Assembly (NCBI GenBank): GCA_034437615.1
Contig: DAOTTW010000221.1
Span: 1-15,481, forward strand
DNA: 15,481 bases
Source of the DNA: DAOTTW01 sp034437615
GTDB lineage: Bacteria; Chloroflexota; Anaerolineae; Aggregatilineales; Phototrophicaceae
Direction of reading: 5' to 3'
Shown in pieces: positions 8,013 through 14,953 of the stretch (its first letter is position 1; the number at the start of each line of letters is the position of its first letter). A program made the translations under genes and the position numbers. The notes below the pieces were generated by a model. The model saw only the letters and a list, made by a program, of their open reading frames with translations, ran no database searches and was not told the origin of the DNA.

Positions 8013-8750
8013 TCACCATAGCCGCAGGATGTCTCCGTGACAGAAGATTGGCTCGACGTGTAAGCCAAGAGTAGGTCGTGCATATAACGCAGGGGGCACA
8101 GCGATGTTTGCCACATACAACTCACCGACGACTGATCGGGCTGTTGCGTGACGCAGACCTTCTTTGGGTAATGCCAGGGTCAGGGTTGCTGTTGCTCGCA
8201 TTGTCGGCTCCGAGACCGTGCCAGTCGCTGTATCCAACCCGGAGGGTGTATCGAGAGCGAGCACTGGGCGATCAAGCGTGTTGGTAGCACGAATGAGACT
8301 AGCGAGCGGCTCACGTGGGGCACCCCTGAGGCTGTAGCCAATTAAGCCGTCAATAATCAATTCAGGTTTTACAGCCTCGCTAAAGCGATCCGCCTGTATG
8401 ATCGAAACACCCATCTGATGCAGGATGTCCAACTGATGCGCTGGTACTGCTGTGAATTCCTCCGCTGCGGTTGCCAGCAAGACCGTGACCTGCGCACCTG
8501 CATTATGAAGCCAACGGGCGCATACCAATGCGCCACCGCCATTGCCGCCCGTCCCCGCCAGAACAACAACGTGTTTGTGTCGGAGATTGCCGCCCAGAAA
8601 GCGTTCGCGTGCCAGTGCTGCCAGATGACGACCCGCGTTTTCCATCATCTGAACCAGTTCGATATGATAGACCTCGATCATCAGGCGGTCCACTTCGCGC
8701 ATTTGATCGGTACTGAGATAGGGTAGGGGGTCACGGTAAAATGGAATCAT
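8013..8750 (-). CDS. nnrE: NAD(P)H-hydrate epimerase (YjeF N-terminal domain)
   Basis: Epimerises the R and S forms of damaged, hydrated NAD(P)H for repair, in the cytosol. The 245-residue protein is a lone YjeF_N/AIBP fold: LSTDQMREVDRLMIE at the start, MMENAG (35-40), a nucleotide loop GTGGNGGGA at 66-74, and LALDTPSGLD with Asp173 at the position of the family's catalytic aspartate. The loop usually reads NNGGDG, so this copy lacks the Asp. GYSLRG at 138-143 has Arg142 where animal AIBP has a Lys. There is no fused dehydratase (NnrD) domain and none elsewhere in the window. AAAGGGAAAG lies about ten bases upstream of the ATG. A gap of about 120 bases separates it from the response regulator downstream. 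Confidence 0.86.
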   Translation of the reverse strand: MIPFYRDPLPYLSTDQMREVDRLMIEVYHIELVQMMENAGRHLAALARERFLGGNLRHKHVVVLAGTGGNGGGALVCARWLHNAGAQVTVLLATAAEEFTAVPAHQLDILHQMGVSIIQADRFSEAVKPELIIDGLIGYSLRGAPREPLASLIRATNTLDRPVLALDTPSGLDTATGTVSEPTMRATATLTLALPKEGLRHATARSVVGELYVANIAVPPALYARPTLGLHVEPIFCHGDILRLW

Positions 8751-8876
8751 AAGCTGGCTTTCCCTTTCGTTTTTGCTTGAGCAATGCGGCTTGCTGCGTC
8801 CGCTGCGAGAAAACGCGCGGCCACGCTATTGTTGCGGCCCGAATACGTTCAGGTTAAAAGCTAACGCTCGTCTTGA

Positions 8877-8894
8877 CTGTCGTTTTTCCGACAG
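8877..8894. promoter_or_regulatory. Hairpin CTGTCG/CGACAG in divergent intergenic region
   Basis: A perfect 6-bp inverted repeat with a 6-base T-rich loop. It lies in the 247-base gap between the divergently transcribed epimerase and glutaredoxin-like genes, a suitable place for a shared operator. A TTGGGT (8909-8914) with CATAAA 17 bases later (8932-8937) is a weak promoter candidate for the rightward genes. I see no other structure in this gap. Confidence 0.35.
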
Positions 8895-8997
8895 AGCAGC
8901 AGACGTTGTTGGGTTAAAATAGAGTGAAGATCATAAATCATTCTCACGCTGATTGGCCTGGTCCTGTCAGAACAAACGCTATTTTAGGAGCTTAGCA

Positions 8998-9315
8998 ATG
9001 TCGGAGCAACTGACCGTCTACGGACATGCCTATTGTCCGATGGTGCCTGTATTGCGTCAGATTCTCAAAGCCTCACAGGTGAAATACGTCTACGTGGATA
9101 TCAAGCAAGATCAAAGTGCCCGTGAACAAGTCAGGCACCTGAATAACGGCAATGAAAGTGTCCCTACGCTGGTGTTCGCAGATGGCAGTCATCTGACCGA
9201 ACCGTCAATGACTGATCTCCGCGCCAAGTTCGAGCAACTCGGCATTCAAATGGTGCACCCAAGCCCAAAAGACAGGCTCATGACGTTGCTGTTTGGGCGA
9301 AAAAGCACACGTTAA
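8998..9315 (+). CDS. Glutaredoxin-like protein, monothiol active site
   Basis: A thioredoxin-fold protein of 105 residues. LTVYGHAYCPMV places Cys13 at the first position of the usual CxxC; the second Cys is replaced by Val16, so the site is monothiol. SVPTLVFADG supplies the conserved cis-proline (Pro56) region that glutaredoxins and mycoredoxins use to bind substrate, and the C-terminal helix follows. The start at 8998 has a good AGGAG (8986-8990) seven bases upstream; the frame is open further upstream but that part does not resemble the family. A mixed-disulfide reductase, low-molecular-weight-thiol or persulfide carrier role is likely (inference). It heads the + strand cluster with the STAS-like, DsrE and Crp/Fnr genes. 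Confidence 0.85.
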   Translation: MSEQLTVYGHAYCPMVPVLRQILKASQVKYVYVDIKQDQSAREQVRHLNNGNESVPTLVFADGSHLTEPSMTDLRAKFEQLGIQMVHPSPKDRLMTLLFGRKSTR

Positions 9316-9332
9316 CCCTGAAGCGCACGACA

Positions 9333-9402
9333 TGAATGCTATAATGACGTAAATGCTATAAATGACATGAGTCATGTAAATGACATGAGATGACATGAAA
9401 GG
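9333..9402 (+). promoter_or_regulatory. Repeat-rich control region with tandem -10-like boxes and palindrome
   Basis: Two near-copies of AATGCTATAA(A)TGAC occur at 9335-9347 and 9352-9365, each holding a -10-like box (TATAAT at 9340-9345, TATAAAT at 9357-9363). They are followed by the perfect palindrome ACATGA-g-TCATGT (9365-9377) and two more ATGACATGA units, leading straight into the AAAGGA ribosome site. Consistent with a duplicated promoter and operator; no strong -35 was found. Confidence 0.55.
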
Positions 9403-9411
9403 AAACGCATC

Positions 9412-9813
9412 ATGGCAATGACAGTTGAACACCTGGAAGGTGAGAACATTGTGGTTGTGACTTACGATGGCGATGTCGATCTGGGTCAGGCCATTGCACA
9501 GGCACAGACGAAGATCGCCGCGATACTGGACGATCATGACGGTATTTTTTACCGGATTGATGATTTATCTAAAGTGGAAATGGATTGGAACGCCTTTATA
9601 ATCGGCATCGCTATTGCAACACGTCCGGTGCCGGGTTCGATGACCGATCCGCGCATCCGGGGTGTGCTGGTTGGCGATTATGACATGGCGCGTATGGCTT
9701 CGAGCAGTATGCAACAAGATCAATACGGCGCAACCAACACACCGATATTCCCGACGCGGGATGAGGCGTTGGCGCACGTCCATCAATCGCGTGTCAGTCA
9801 GCAAACCCAATAG
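9412..9813 (+). CDS. Small STAS-like protein of unknown function
   Basis: A 133-residue soluble protein. I do not recognise a named family with certainty. The pattern is that of an alpha/beta STAS or SpoIIAA-like domain: a strand pair (VEHLEGENIVVVTYDG), a helix (DLGQAIAQAQTKIAAIL), a strand with DDLSKVEMDW, a helix, RIRGVLVGDYD, and a C-terminal helix around RDEALAHVHQ. There are no cysteines, signal peptide or membrane segment. AAAGGAAA lies nine bases before the ATG. It ends 17 bases before the DsrE-family gene, with which it is surely co-transcribed. A regulatory or scaffold role in the redox cluster is a guess from context. Confidence 0.7.
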   Translation: MAMTVEHLEGENIVVVTYDGDVDLGQAIAQAQTKIAAILDDHDGIFYRIDDLSKVEMDWNAFIIGIAIATRPVPGSMTDPRIRGVLVGDYDMARMASSSMQQDQYGATNTPIFPTRDEALAHVHQSRVSQQTQ

Positions 9814-9830
9814 TTAAAGGAGCTTATGCC

Positions 9831-10190
9831 ATGCAAAAGGTGGCGGTCATTGTATTCTCAGATTTGAACGAGTCTCATGAGGCACTGGCAAGAGTGGTCA
9901 ATGCCTTGCAGATTGTGCAGGAATTTCAAGAAGCCGATGACGACGTGAGATTGCTTTTCGATGGTGGCGGAGTAGCGTCTGTTGCTGCCATTGCCCAGCC
10001 CGATCACAACTTGCATCAGGTCTACCAGAGGGTAAAACCTAACCTGGTGGGGGCATGTGCCTACTGCGCCAAAGCTTTTCACGTCAAAGATCAGTTGGAA
10101 GCCGCAGGCGTTCCATTACTCTCAGATTACAAGCAGCATCCAAGTATCCGGTCTCTGGTGGTCAATGGGTATCAAGTTATTTCAATGTGA
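9831..10190 (+). CDS. DsrE-family protein
   Basis: A 119-residue protein of the DsrE/DsrF/DsrH-like (YchN-like) fold, whose members handle sulfur or persulfide transfer and usually act as small oligomers. The fold begins KVAVIVFSDLNESHEALARVVNAL and includes a strand-loop VRLLFDGGGVAS. A CAYC motif (Cys76, Cys79) sits at the position where family members carry their active-site cysteine, followed by KAFHVKDQLEAAGVPLL. AAAGGAG (9816-9822) precedes the ATG by eight bases. Its position between a glutaredoxin-like gene and a Crp/Fnr regulator supports a thiol or sulfur signal role, although the partner is not visible. Confidence 0.85.
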   Translation: MQKVAVIVFSDLNESHEALARVVNALQIVQEFQEADDDVRLLFDGGGVASVAAIAQPDHNLHQVYQRVKPNLVGACAYCAKAFHVKDQLEAAGVPLLSDYKQHPSIRSLVVNGYQVISM

Positions 10191-10220
10191 TGTGATGGAC
10201 CAACCCCCGAACTCGGAAAG

Positions 10221-10232
10221 CCGTTTAAACGG
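10221..10232. promoter_or_regulatory. Perfect palindrome CCGTTTAAACGG in crp/fnr-like gene leader
   Basis: A 12-base perfect palindrome whose last two bases run into the GGAG ribosome site (10231-10234) of the Crp/Fnr-type gene. A regulator bound here would block initiation, so it is a candidate autoregulatory operator. It differs from the classical CRP (TGTGA/TCACA) and FNR (TTGAT/ATCAA) half-sites. Confidence 0.5.
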
Positions 10233-10243
10233 AGTTTTAATCC

Positions 10244-10945
10244 ATGCGATCTTCATGGAGCCTTCACAACATCAATTTGTTTGAAGGATTGAGCGATGAG
10301 CAAGCAGCACAGGTTTTGCAGTCCATGCCCGCTGAAAGCTATCGGCGGCAGGAATACCTGTTTTATACCGGGGATGAGGCCGACTGTGTGTTCATCTTGC
10401 GGGTTGGGGTTGTCAAGCTCTCGTATGTCAACTTGAACGGTGATGAGAAAGTTTTGAGCATCCTGCAATCCGGCGATATTTTCGGAGATTTGTTTCTCGG
10501 CAAGTTTCGCTCCCGTATTGGCTTTGCCCAGGCGATAGATGATGTGGTCGTCTGTCGCCTGCTGGAGAAAGACTTTCTTCAGTTGATCCAGCAATTTCCC
10601 CGTGTTGCGCTCAATTTCATCCGTCACCAGGCCAATGAACATCGTTTAACGATGGCGCGTATGCAAGCCCTGATGGGGATGAACGCCCGTGAGCGCTTAC
10701 TGGGGATGTTCCTGAACCTCGCACGGCGCTACTGCTGCGAAGAACAACCCTGGTTTACACTTCACGAGACCCTGACTCAGGAAGACCTGGCAAACATGAC
10801 TGGACTCAACCGGACAACGGTGAGTTCGCTCATCAATGAATTCAGACGCGATGGCATTCTTGGTGGGTCAGGCCGCGTTATCACCGTCAATCGCCAGGCT
10901 GTACTTGAGGCACTCGAACAGACGGGATCGGAGTTGTTGGAATGA
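10244..10945 (+). CDS. Crp/Fnr-family transcriptional regulator
   Basis: A 233-residue regulator with an N-terminal cyclic-nucleotide-type beta barrel (about 8-125), a long dimer helix (about 120-148) and a C-terminal Crp-type helix-turn-helix (about 176-205, LTQEDLANMTGLNRTTVSSL with the recognition helix at LNRTTVSSL). There is no N-terminal Cys cluster as in FNR, so an Fe-S oxygen sensor of that type is unlikely. Cys48, Cys104 and the adjacent Cys164-Cys165 are available for thiol sensing (inference). GGAG lies nine bases before the ATG. It closes the glutaredoxin/STAS/DsrE cluster, 53 bases after DsrE, and probably regulates it. The effector is unknown. Confidence 0.92.
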   Translation: MRSSWSLHNINLFEGLSDEQAAQVLQSMPAESYRRQEYLFYTGDEADCVFILRVGVVKLSYVNLNGDEKVLSILQSGDIFGDLFLGKFRSRIGFAQAIDDVVVCRLLEKDFLQLIQQFPRVALNFIRHQANEHRLTMARMQALMGMNARERLLGMFLNLARRYCCEEQPWFTLHETLTQEDLANMTGLNRTTVSSLINEFRRDGILGGSGRVITVNRQAVLEALEQTGSELLE

Positions 10946-11042
10946 CGCAGAAATTGACCTCGCGAGTGTTACTCGGTCATGGTGCAGAGGTTGCAGGCAG
11001 AACAACATAAGTTACCGGATGAAGACCGATGACGAAGCTATG

Positions 11043-11087
11043 GTATCGACAATGCGCGATGTTTTGGCTATCGCGTATTGTCGATAC
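11043..11087. terminator. Long hairpin between convergent genes, likely bidirectional terminator
   Basis: The arms 11043-11060 and 11070-11087 pair over 18 bases with a single G-U wobble, around a 9-base loop. It lies between the stop of the Crp/Fnr gene and the stop of the convergent secreted-protein gene, as a shared terminator would. Neither side has a clear T tract, so it could instead be a mobile palindrome or RNA-processing site. The rest of 10946-11099 shows nothing else. Confidence 0.6.
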
Positions 11088-11099
11088 AAAGATATATGC

Positions 11100-11828
11100 T
11101 TAGCTATTGCCCAAGCCTGGGAAGGTCAGGACGTTACGGATATTCGCGTGCATCATCCCATCCTCTTGAACGCTTGATGCAGAAATACCCTGTGCAAGAC
11201 CAGTGCCAAAGTCTTCGTGGAAGATTTCACAACGGAACGCGATCCAACCAGCGTCTTGCGAGACAATCGGCTCGCCGGATTGATAGTGGATGATGATCGG
11301 TTCGCCGTCCACTGTATCAATGTTGTAGTCACCAAAGACCATCATGCTTCCCTGGGGCACTTGCACGCCCTCGAACTCGCCACCCAACGCTAAACCGTCC
11401 GGGTTTGTAACGGCAACTGACCATCCGCCATCACGCACAACCCATCCTTCAGCAGGCACATCATGTCCTTCAACAACATAGGCGCGATATTCATTGCGCG
11501 GATCAACCATGAACGACTGGAACATGACATCATCGTTATCAACGGGGTCAATGCCAAAGCGTTCGATGAAGAAATCTATGGCCGCAGCGCGATCTTCCTC
11601 TATTTCGGTTTCCGTCCGGCCCATGATTTCACGATGCCAGAAATCACCGTCAGGCGCTTCGTAGTCGGCATCATCCGGGTCATAGATACCGGCTGCCATA
11701 TAGACCAGGACTTGATCAAATTCGTCGGCTATTTCGTCCTCTTGGGCAAAGACGAAACCCACGACAGTGGTGCTAATCACGGCCAACAGGGCCAGTACAA
11801 TAACCAGCTTACGGTTCAAAAGCTTCAT
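11100..11828 (-). CDS. Secreted acidic protein of unknown function
   Basis: A 242-residue protein I do not recognise. It begins with a clear signal peptide: MKLLNRK, then a hydrophobic stretch to about residue 25 and a likely cleavage after FVFAQ (near 28). The mature part is strongly acidic (EDEIADEFDQ, YDPDDADYEAPDGD), with WHREIMGRTE and several Asp-rich loops, and has only one visible Cys (in FRCEIF) and no further membrane segment. It looks like a soluble exported or surface domain. The ATG at 11828 has a strong GGAGGT ribosome site nine bases upstream. The left end of the Tn3 element lies about 160 bases upstream of the start, so its native promoter may have been altered. Confidence 0.75.
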   Translation of the reverse strand: MKLLNRKLVIVLALLAVISTTVVGFVFAQEDEIADEFDQVLVYMAAGIYDPDDADYEAPDGDFWHREIMGRTETEIEEDRAAAIDFFIERFGIDPVDNDDVMFQSFMVDPRNEYRAYVVEGHDVPAEGWVVRDGGWSVAVTNPDGLALGGEFEGVQVPQGSMMVFGDYNIDTVDGEPIIIHYQSGEPIVSQDAGWIAFRCEIFHEDFGTGLAQGISASSVQEDGMMHANIRNVLTFPGLGNS

Positions 11829-11990
11829 ATTATGTCTACCTCCAGATTGATCGGCTTAGTTTCAGAAATGTGCGCACGATCTAAGCATAAGTCGTTGACC
11901 AGTAGCCTGTCTGTCGGTAAAAGAACACTGCGTAAATCCTTTTCATGTCGTCGGTGGTAGCAACACAGGAAAACGCGGACGGTTAAATTT

Positions 11991-12042
11991 GGGTGTTTTG
12001 GCATAACGCCCCGAAAAGGTCTATTTGAGTTTTCTACAATGA
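11991..12042 (+). repeat. Left terminal inverted repeat of Tn3-family element
   Basis: Starts GGGTGTTTTGGCATAACGC. Compared by eye with the reverse complement of 15284-15335, 38 of 52 positions match, including 17 of the first 19. The inner blocks TATTTGA and CAATGA also match. The repeat runs into the last codons of the resolvase gene. Confidence 0.85.
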
Positions 12043-12588
12043 TTTATCTTCTTCAAGGTAGCGATAGATCGTGGCTTTGGAGAGCTTGTAGTCCGTCATG
12101 AGTGTTTTGATCAGCTCGCCTGCTTGACGGCGTTGGCGTAGCTCAGCAACCTGTTCATTGGTCAATTTACGTTTGGCCCCAAAGCGCACACCGCTTGCCC
12201 TCGCCTGCCGGATGCCTTCCCGCTGGCGCTCAGCCCGTAACTCTGTTTCAAACTGCGCAATCGCTCCCAACATATTGAAGAGCAAGCGGCCTGTTGCGTC
12301 ACCTGTATGGATTTGCTGGTCGATCACATGCAAATCAACGTCCTTGCGTTGCAGTTGCTCGGCAATCTGGCACAGATGCAGCGTCGAGCGCGCCAGCCTA
12401 TCGAGTCGCGTCACGACGAGTGTATCGCCCTCCCGTACATATTCCAGGCAGGCTTGTAGTCGCGGTCGTGCAGCAGTGGTCGCGCTGACCGTCTCCTGGA
12501 AGATTTTGTCGCAATGCTGCAATTTATCGGGCTGGACATCCAGACTCTGCCCCAGCGAACTGACCCGCGCATAGCCAATCAATGCCAT
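12034..12588 (-). CDS. tnpR: Serine recombinase, Tn3-type resolvase
   Basis: A 184-residue site-specific serine recombinase that resolves Tn3 cointegrates at res. MALIGYARVSS puts the catalytic Ser at residue 10 and Arg at 8. LVVTRLDRLARS (58-69) carries the active-site arginines. GRLLFNMLGAIAQFETELRAERQREGI is the dimer/E-helix region, and a C-terminal Hin-type helix-turn-helix follows (KLTNEQVAELR to LSKATIYRYLEE). The start at 12588 is preferred because CAGGA lies seven bases upstream and the family begins there; the frame is open to 12648. It is divergent from the transposase across the res-like region and appears intact, unlike the transposase. Confidence 0.92.
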   Translation of the reverse strand: MALIGYARVSSLGQSLDVQPDKLQHCDKIFQETVSATTAARPRLQACLEYVREGDTLVVTRLDRLARSTLHLCQIAEQLQRKDVDLHVIDQQIHTGDATGRLLFNMLGAIAQFETELRAERQREGIRQARASGVRFGAKRKLTNEQVAELRQRRQAGELIKTLMTDYKLSKATIYRYLEEDKSL

Positions 12589-12610
12589 GATCATTCCTGC
12601 GTATTTACGC

Positions 12611-12704
12611 GTCTCGCAAGACTTTAAAGCCTGTGGGAAAGCCGTCATGAGACATAGAATTAGACACGTGTTAACGATGTCTCAGAGAATGTACCTTGCA
12701 AGAC
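12611..12704. other. Candidate res (resolution) site
   Basis: It lies between the resolvase and the transposase. An inverted repeat TGAGACAT (12648-12655) / ATGTCTCA (12677-12684) with a 21-base spacer and the inner palindrome ACACGTGT (12664-12671) resembles resolvase subsite I. Near-identical direct repeats CTCGCAAGAC (12613-12622) and CTTGCAAGAC (12695-12704) flank it. Divergent promoters should also lie here. Confidence 0.55.
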
Positions 12705-13842
12705 ACAACACCTTATAGTGGCCGTCTCACAATTCTGTCGGCAGATGAAATCGCTTGGCTGTACGAACGCCCGCATCACCTGTTTTGCTCACCAAGAAGA
12801 CACGGCTCAAACAGCAACAACGCATTCTGGAGATCATGCAGTATCGGCAGTGCGGTGACGCCGAACGTGAGCAAATACGCCACAAGGCGCAAGCTCTGGT
12901 TCGTTTGGATAGCCAGCCCGCTTATATCTTTCGTGAGTTATTGCATTATCTAGCTCAGCGGCGTGTGATGTTGCCGGGCTACAGTTTTTTGCAGGAGGTG
13001 ATTAGTCAGGCCATCGAACAGGAACAACAGCGCTTGAGCACGCTGCTTGCGCGTTATCTGGACGCCAAACAGCGTCAGTCGTTGCGTAACCTGCTGTTGG
13101 GTGATGAAGACGAGAGCGCAACACGCATCACCCAACTGAAACGTCTGCCGCGCCACTTCGGTCAGCACGAAATTGCACAAGAACTGGTGCGTGGTGGCTG
13201 GTTGCGTCCGTTGTATCGCGCCGCAAGCCGTGTGCTGCTGTTGCTGGAGATTTCCAACGAGAGTATCAAATCTTACGCAGCGTTGGTGACGTACTACCGG
13301 GTTTTCCAGCTCAAACAGCAGCGTGCCGAACGGGTCGATGTGTATTTGCTGTGCTTTGTCTATCACCGCTACCAGCGACATCAAGACATCCTGATTGACG
13401 TCTTCAGGTATCATGTTCATGACTATCTGGAAACCACTCGTACAGCCGCACGCCAGGTGCTCTGCCAGCGCAGTCTGGACTATATGCGCCATCTGCCCAA
13501 AGTCGGGCGGGTCTTGCGTCTGCTGGGTGACGCACAACAGGTCTCGCATCAGGCGACGGTGAAAGAATTGCGCCAGCATGTTTATGGCATCCTCGGTCAG
13601 CAGCAGCTTGCCTATCTCGCCCGACAACTGGCTGATAGCGAACAACTCAACGAACGGGTGCTACGCTGGCGCGAGGTCGATACGCTGGCAGGACGTTTCA
13701 AAGGGCGGCTGCGTCCCATCGTGCGTAGCCTATCACTGGATGCTGCATCCGTACAGGTGATCTCATCAGCAATTACATCGCCCACTTGCCCATCCTCCAG
13801 CACCTGTTGCTGGGCAATGCTTTGCATTACCACAACTCGTGA
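12696..13842 (+). pseudogene. tnpA: Tn3-family transposase, N-terminal part, frameshifted and internally deleted
   Basis: The frame from 12696 (TTG) reads the family N-terminus ILSADEIAWLYERPHHLF (DUF4158). By about 12780 the matching frame has changed, and it resumes as KKTRLKQQQRILEIMQYRQ. In intact relatives these segments are about 100 residues apart, so an internal deletion with frame change is likely. The second frame then continues with typical sequence (YIFRELLHYLAQRRVMLPGY, ISNESIKSYAALVTYYRVFQ, LLCFVYHRYQ) to about 13750. There another frame shift leads to a last readable stretch ending HYHNS at the TGA at 13840. The DDE catalytic region that should follow is missing. Confidence 0.85.
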
Positions 13843-14026
13843 ATAGCGCGTCATTGAACAGCGTCGTGGTGCCATCGGGGGCCGTTAGCGTTTACAGGCC
13901 AGAACTCGACGCGAAGCTGCTGCCCTCGAAACGGTACGTTCGGACGGTACACAAGCCAAGCCAGCTATAGCACAATACCGTGCGATAGACACGTAATTGC
14001 AACCCGTAAAGGACAACCCAACACCC

Positions 14027-14953
14027 ATGCTACAAAAAGCTTTACCTCGTTTTACTATCAGCCTGATCTGCTTCTTCGCGCTGCTTCTCAGTGGCCACCA
14101 AACGACATCTGCGCAAATCGACACCCGCGAGGCGTGCGGCGGAAGCCTGCAAATTGGTGAACGTGGCCGTGTACTGCCGGGATTGCCCAATAATGTGCGC
14201 ACCCTACCCACAACCAGCGCCCGTGACATTGGCCAATTACCCGGCGGCGCGGAATTCGACGTGCTGGACGGGCCGCGCTGTGGCGATGGCTTTACGTGGT
14301 GGTTCGTCAGCGCAACGGATGGCAGCGTGATGGGCTGGACGGCTGAGGGCACCGGCAACGACGCTTATCTAGAGGCCATCGAAACGACCACAGACGCCGT
14401 TAACCTGATCTATCGCGAGACGTTTGACGATGGGCCGGGGGATTGGCGCTTGGTGATGCGACAGGGGCCAGCCAATACCAGGTTTGATTTTCGCATGGAG
14501 AACGGCGACGGTATGATCTGCGCCCAAGACCCACCCTTCGCGGATTGGTACTTCGGCCTGATCCTCGATGACTTCCCGAATATCGACTTCTCGCAGTTTA
14601 CGCAAGCGCCTGGTCAGCTTAATGTGCTGATCCGCCAGCAGAGCGCAGAAGAAAACGCAGGCCGCTTCGGATTGGAACTAAACGTCGGCAATGCGGGGTC
14701 GCTGATTTACACGGCTGATGAGCGCTTGCCCTTCAACGAATACCAGTTGATTAACGTGCCCATCACCGTCGGGCCAAACTGGGAAATCGACGCCATACCG
14801 CAAGGTCGCCGCGCAGCAGACGCCGCCAGCTTTAATCAAGCGTTGGACGCCATTAGCGGCATCCTGATTAATGGCGCATACGGTCGCGTGGGGGATGTCT
14901 GCCTCTCTGAGGTGTCGATCACGAGCGAGGTGGTGGCGGTCCGCATCGGTTAG
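14027..14953 (+). CDS. Secreted protein with N-terminal SH3-like domain, transposon passenger
   Basis: A 308-residue exported protein. Signal peptide: MLQKALPRF, hydrophobic core 10-22, cleavage near TTSAQ (30). An SH3-like (SH3b) domain spans about 42-118, with RVLPGLPNNVRTLPT, IGQLPGGAEFDVLDGP, WWFVS and GWTAEG; Cys37 and Cys85 may form a disulfide. The C-terminal part (about 128-305), starting YRETFDDGPGDW, is a beta-rich region like the concanavalin-type lectin or binding modules that follow such domains in Chloroflexota. The ATG at 14027 is chosen because the signal peptide begins there; AAAGGA lies 13 bases upstream, which is rather far. An in-frame TTG at 13997 is an alternative. The frame is intact, unlike the transposase around it, which suggests use by the host. 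Binding to cell wall or polysaccharide is inference. Confidence 0.8.
   Translation: MLQKALPRFTISLICFFALLLSGHQTTSAQIDTREACGGSLQIGERGRVLPGLPNNVRTLPTTSARDIGQLPGGAEFDVLDGPRCGDGFTWWFVSATDGSVMGWTAEGTGNDAYLEAIETTTDAVNLIYRETFDDGPGDWRLVMRQGPANTRFDFRMENGDGMICAQDPPFADWYFGLILDDFPNIDFSQFTQAPGQLNVLIRQQSAEENAGRFGLELNVGNAGSLIYTADERLPFNEYQLINVPITVGPNWEIDAIPQGRRAADAASFNQALDAISGILINGAYGRVGDVCLSEVSITSEVVAVRIG

Noticed and set aside
9333..9402. CRISPR-like repeats before the STAS-like gene
   Set aside because: Repeat units are short and adjacent, with no regular unique spacers and no cas genes.
11463..11960. Plus-strand open frame of 165 codons
   Set aside because: It lies mostly antisense to the secreted protein gene, which has a signal peptide and strong ribosome site.
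12950..13645. Minus-strand open frame opposite the transposase
   Set aside because: The plus strand encodes typical Tn3-family transposase sequence; this is a shadow frame.
13847..14026. Hidden catalytic part of the transposase before the passenger
   Set aside because: Only a short reading resembling RRGAIGGR is visible near 13867; no DDE motif could be read in any frame. Two ACGGTAC direct repeats (13931-13937, 13944-13950) are present but too short to interpret.
13885..14358. Minus-strand open frame opposite the passenger gene
   Set aside because: It is antisense to the SH3-like protein and shows no recognisable motif.
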